Assembly (NCBI GenBank): GCA_035362935.1
Contig: DAOSEC010000001.1
Coordinates: forward strand, 62,001 to 126,000
From: DAOSEC01 sp035362935
Lineage (GTDB): Bacteria > Bacillota_I > Bacilli_A > ML615J-28 > CAG-313
Length of the DNA stretch: 64,000 bases
Direction of reading: 5' to 3'
How positions within the stretch are numbered: position 1 is the first letter of the stretch; each line of letters starts with the position of its first letter. Below the pieces are notes generated by a model. The model saw nothing but the letters and a program-made list of their open reading frames with translations, was not told the origin of the DNA and did not search any database. Made by a program: the position numbers and the translations under genes. Positions 63,054-64,000 of the stretch are shown here, piece by piece.

Positions 63054-63530
63054 ATGCAAGATGATAACCAAAATAAGCCAAACAAACCAAAACGTAAAGC
63101 AATCATACTGAACTTTGGAAATCAAGTGTTTCAAAACTTCTTTGCGAATGCTTTGTTGTATTTTGTTTTAAACTCGGCGTTGGTCTTTGCTTTAATCGGA
63201 TACACAAAAACATGGATTATAGTCGATTCACCACTCACCACACTATACTTCATTTTAATTTTTACGCTACTCGAAATAGTAATTCGTCATTTCGTTCACA
63301 AATGGATTCCAAACATTATGTTATATAGCTTTGGATCAGTCGGAATGTTTATCACTGTGTTTTCTATGTTTGTTGCTGATCAGATTCTTACTGGTTTGGC
63401 ATTTAGAAGTGCTGCAACATTAACTTTCTTTATATTAATTTTGATTGTGACAAGATTTATATTTTATACCATTTTACTGAGAAAAAAGATTTCAAAAATA
63501 TTAGACCAACAGTCTAACAAAAAAGAATAA
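63054..63530 (+). CDS. Four-segment membrane protein of unknown function
   Basis: The 158-residue protein has a short basic N-terminus (KPNKPKRKAI) and four membrane segments at about 30-50, 57-78, 87-108 and 115-140, ending in a charged tail. I recognise no family; the layout would also suit a small accessory or holin-like protein. ATG 63054 is preferred over GTG 63045 because AAGGAGTGA sits at proper spacing. It is followed after 15 bases by lgt. Confidence 0.72.
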   Translation: MQDDNQNKPNKPKRKAIILNFGNQVFQNFFANALLYFVLNSALVFALIGYTKTWIIVDSPLTTLYFILIFTLLEIVIRHFVHKWIPNIMLYSFGSVGMFITVFSMFVADQILTGLAFRSAATLTFFILILIVTRFIFYTILLRKKISKILDQQSNKKE

Positions 63531-63545
63531 CAGGAGGAAAATCTT

Positions 63546-64000
63546 ATGTATTTTTTAATTGCTGATCCAATTGAACGTGTAGCGTTTACCATTTTTGGTC
63601 AAGATGTATACTGGTATGCAATCTTTATTTTGTTTGCAGCATTATCTGCTTTGGGAACAGGTATTTATTTTGGTAAAAAAATGGGAGTCAACATTGATCA
63701 TTTGATCGATGGGTTCACAATCGGTCTAATTGTTGGAGTTGTTTTTGCACGGCTCTATTATGTTTTATTTGAGCTAGATCGTTTTCCAACGTTTGCGGAT
63801 GTATTTGATTTAAGAAATGGATTGGCAGGACTAGCAATACACGGAGTAATCATCTCAATGGTAATATATATTCCACTTTATTGTAAATGGAGAAAAATCG
63901 ACATCTTAAAAATGTTAGAATTAGCCGCACCTGGATTTCTACTTGCACAAGCATTAGGTAGATGGGGTAATTTTATCAATCAAGAAGCACATGGTCCACT
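63546..64000 (+). CDS. lgt: Prolipoprotein diacylglyceryl transferase (partial, cut by window end)
   Basis: Lgt moves diacylglycerol from phosphatidylglycerol onto the lipobox Cys of lipoproteins. The visible 151 residues begin MYFLIADPIERVAF and include VYWYAIFIL, VGVVFARLYYVLF, GLAGLAIHG and the Lgt signature GRWGNFINQEAHG at the very end. AGGAGGAAAA precedes ATG 63546. About half of the gene lies beyond the window. Its presence shows that the organism makes lipoproteins. Confidence 0.95.
   Translation, partial: MYFLIADPIERVAFTIFGQDVYWYAIFILFAALSALGTGIYFGKKMGVNIDHLIDGFTIGLIVGVVFARLYYVLFELDRFPTFADVFDLRNGLAGLAIHGVIISMVIYIPLYCKWRKIDILKMLELAAPGFLLAQALGRWGNFINQEAHGP

Noticed and set aside
1..64000. 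TGA read as tryptophan (mycoplasma code)
   Set aside because: TGA ends several genes at expected lengths, including ispD, the ankyrin gene and the B3/B4 gene, and Trp is encoded by TGG.

Overview
The window comes from a low-GC bacterium, roughly one third G+C by eye, on the Bacillota/Mycoplasmatota side of the tree. TGA is an ordinary stop codon here (for example the ankyrin gene at 37050-37619 and ispD at 40180-40857), so it does not use the mycoplasma code. Promoters are mostly TTGNNN-N16/17-TATAAT, often with a TGN extension, and Shine-Dalgarno sequences are strong. The signal recognition particle RNA is the short form without an Alu domain. No peptidoglycan gene is present, and cdaA is not followed by cdaR or glmM. 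A free-living mollicute relative (Izemoplasma/Haloplasma/Acholeplasma-like) is my best guess, but no marker in the window settles it.

Layout. 1-5.5 kb: glycerol kinase, an unknown acidic protein, a HIRAN-domain protein and convergent lysS. 5.5-7.4 kb: a DUF1576 membrane protein with a small overlapping partner. 7.4-7.7 kb: tRNA-Tyr and tRNA-Gln. 7.8-11.9 kb: a four-gene operon (HAAS/DUF4097-like surface protein, glycerophosphodiesterase, MazG-like pyrophosphohydrolase, glyA). 12-15.4 kb, minus strand: malic enzyme, an aspartase/fumarase-family lyase with unusual catalytic loops, and a DppA peptidase. 15.6-23.8 kb: one 2746-residue protein with a CvpA-like membrane domain and a long array of about 200-residue repeats. 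24-28.3 kb: anion permease, a possible small RNA, rpmE, tdk, tadA, a GNAT acetyltransferase, SRP RNA and dusB. 28.4-32.3 kb, minus strand: nrdJ, then hflX with a short leader peptide. 32.6-38.4 kb: a degenerate DUF4011-type helicase/nuclease, an ankyrin protein and the c-di-AMP synthase cdaA. 38.5-43 kb: mgsA, a PAS protein, ispD-ispF, a NifU-domain protein, a PgpA-like protein, a YuiD-like protein and an S1-domain protein. 43.1-47.5 kb: tsaE-tsaB-rimI-tsaD and an anchored extracellular protein. 47.6-57.2 kb: a second CvpA-like protein, a membrane protein, a coiled-coil protein, a B3/B4-domain protein, glnS and pcrA. 57.2-64 kb: a hydrolase, ligA, uvrA, a small membrane protein and the start of lgt.

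How the genes fit together. Much of the window is housekeeping: translation and tRNA modification (lysS, glnS, tsaBDE, rimI, tadA, dusB, rpmE), DNA repair (pcrA, ligA, uvrA), nucleotide supply by a B12-dependent reductase and thymidine kinase, MEP isoprenoid synthesis, and glycerol/glycerophosphodiester use. The less ordinary content is of two kinds. One is regulatory: an eight-residue leader starting M-R-L-R in front of hflX, which looks like a macrolide-sensing leader, and a promoter-to-terminator unit without a gene ahead of rpmE. The other is cell-envelope: two large proteins with CvpA-like membrane domains, one with the long repeat array and one in a block of unknown membrane and coiled-coil genes.

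No stretch over 300 bases lacks a gene except 7351-7784, which holds the tRNA pair with its promoter, dyad and terminator. I saw no insertion sequence, prophage or CRISPR array.
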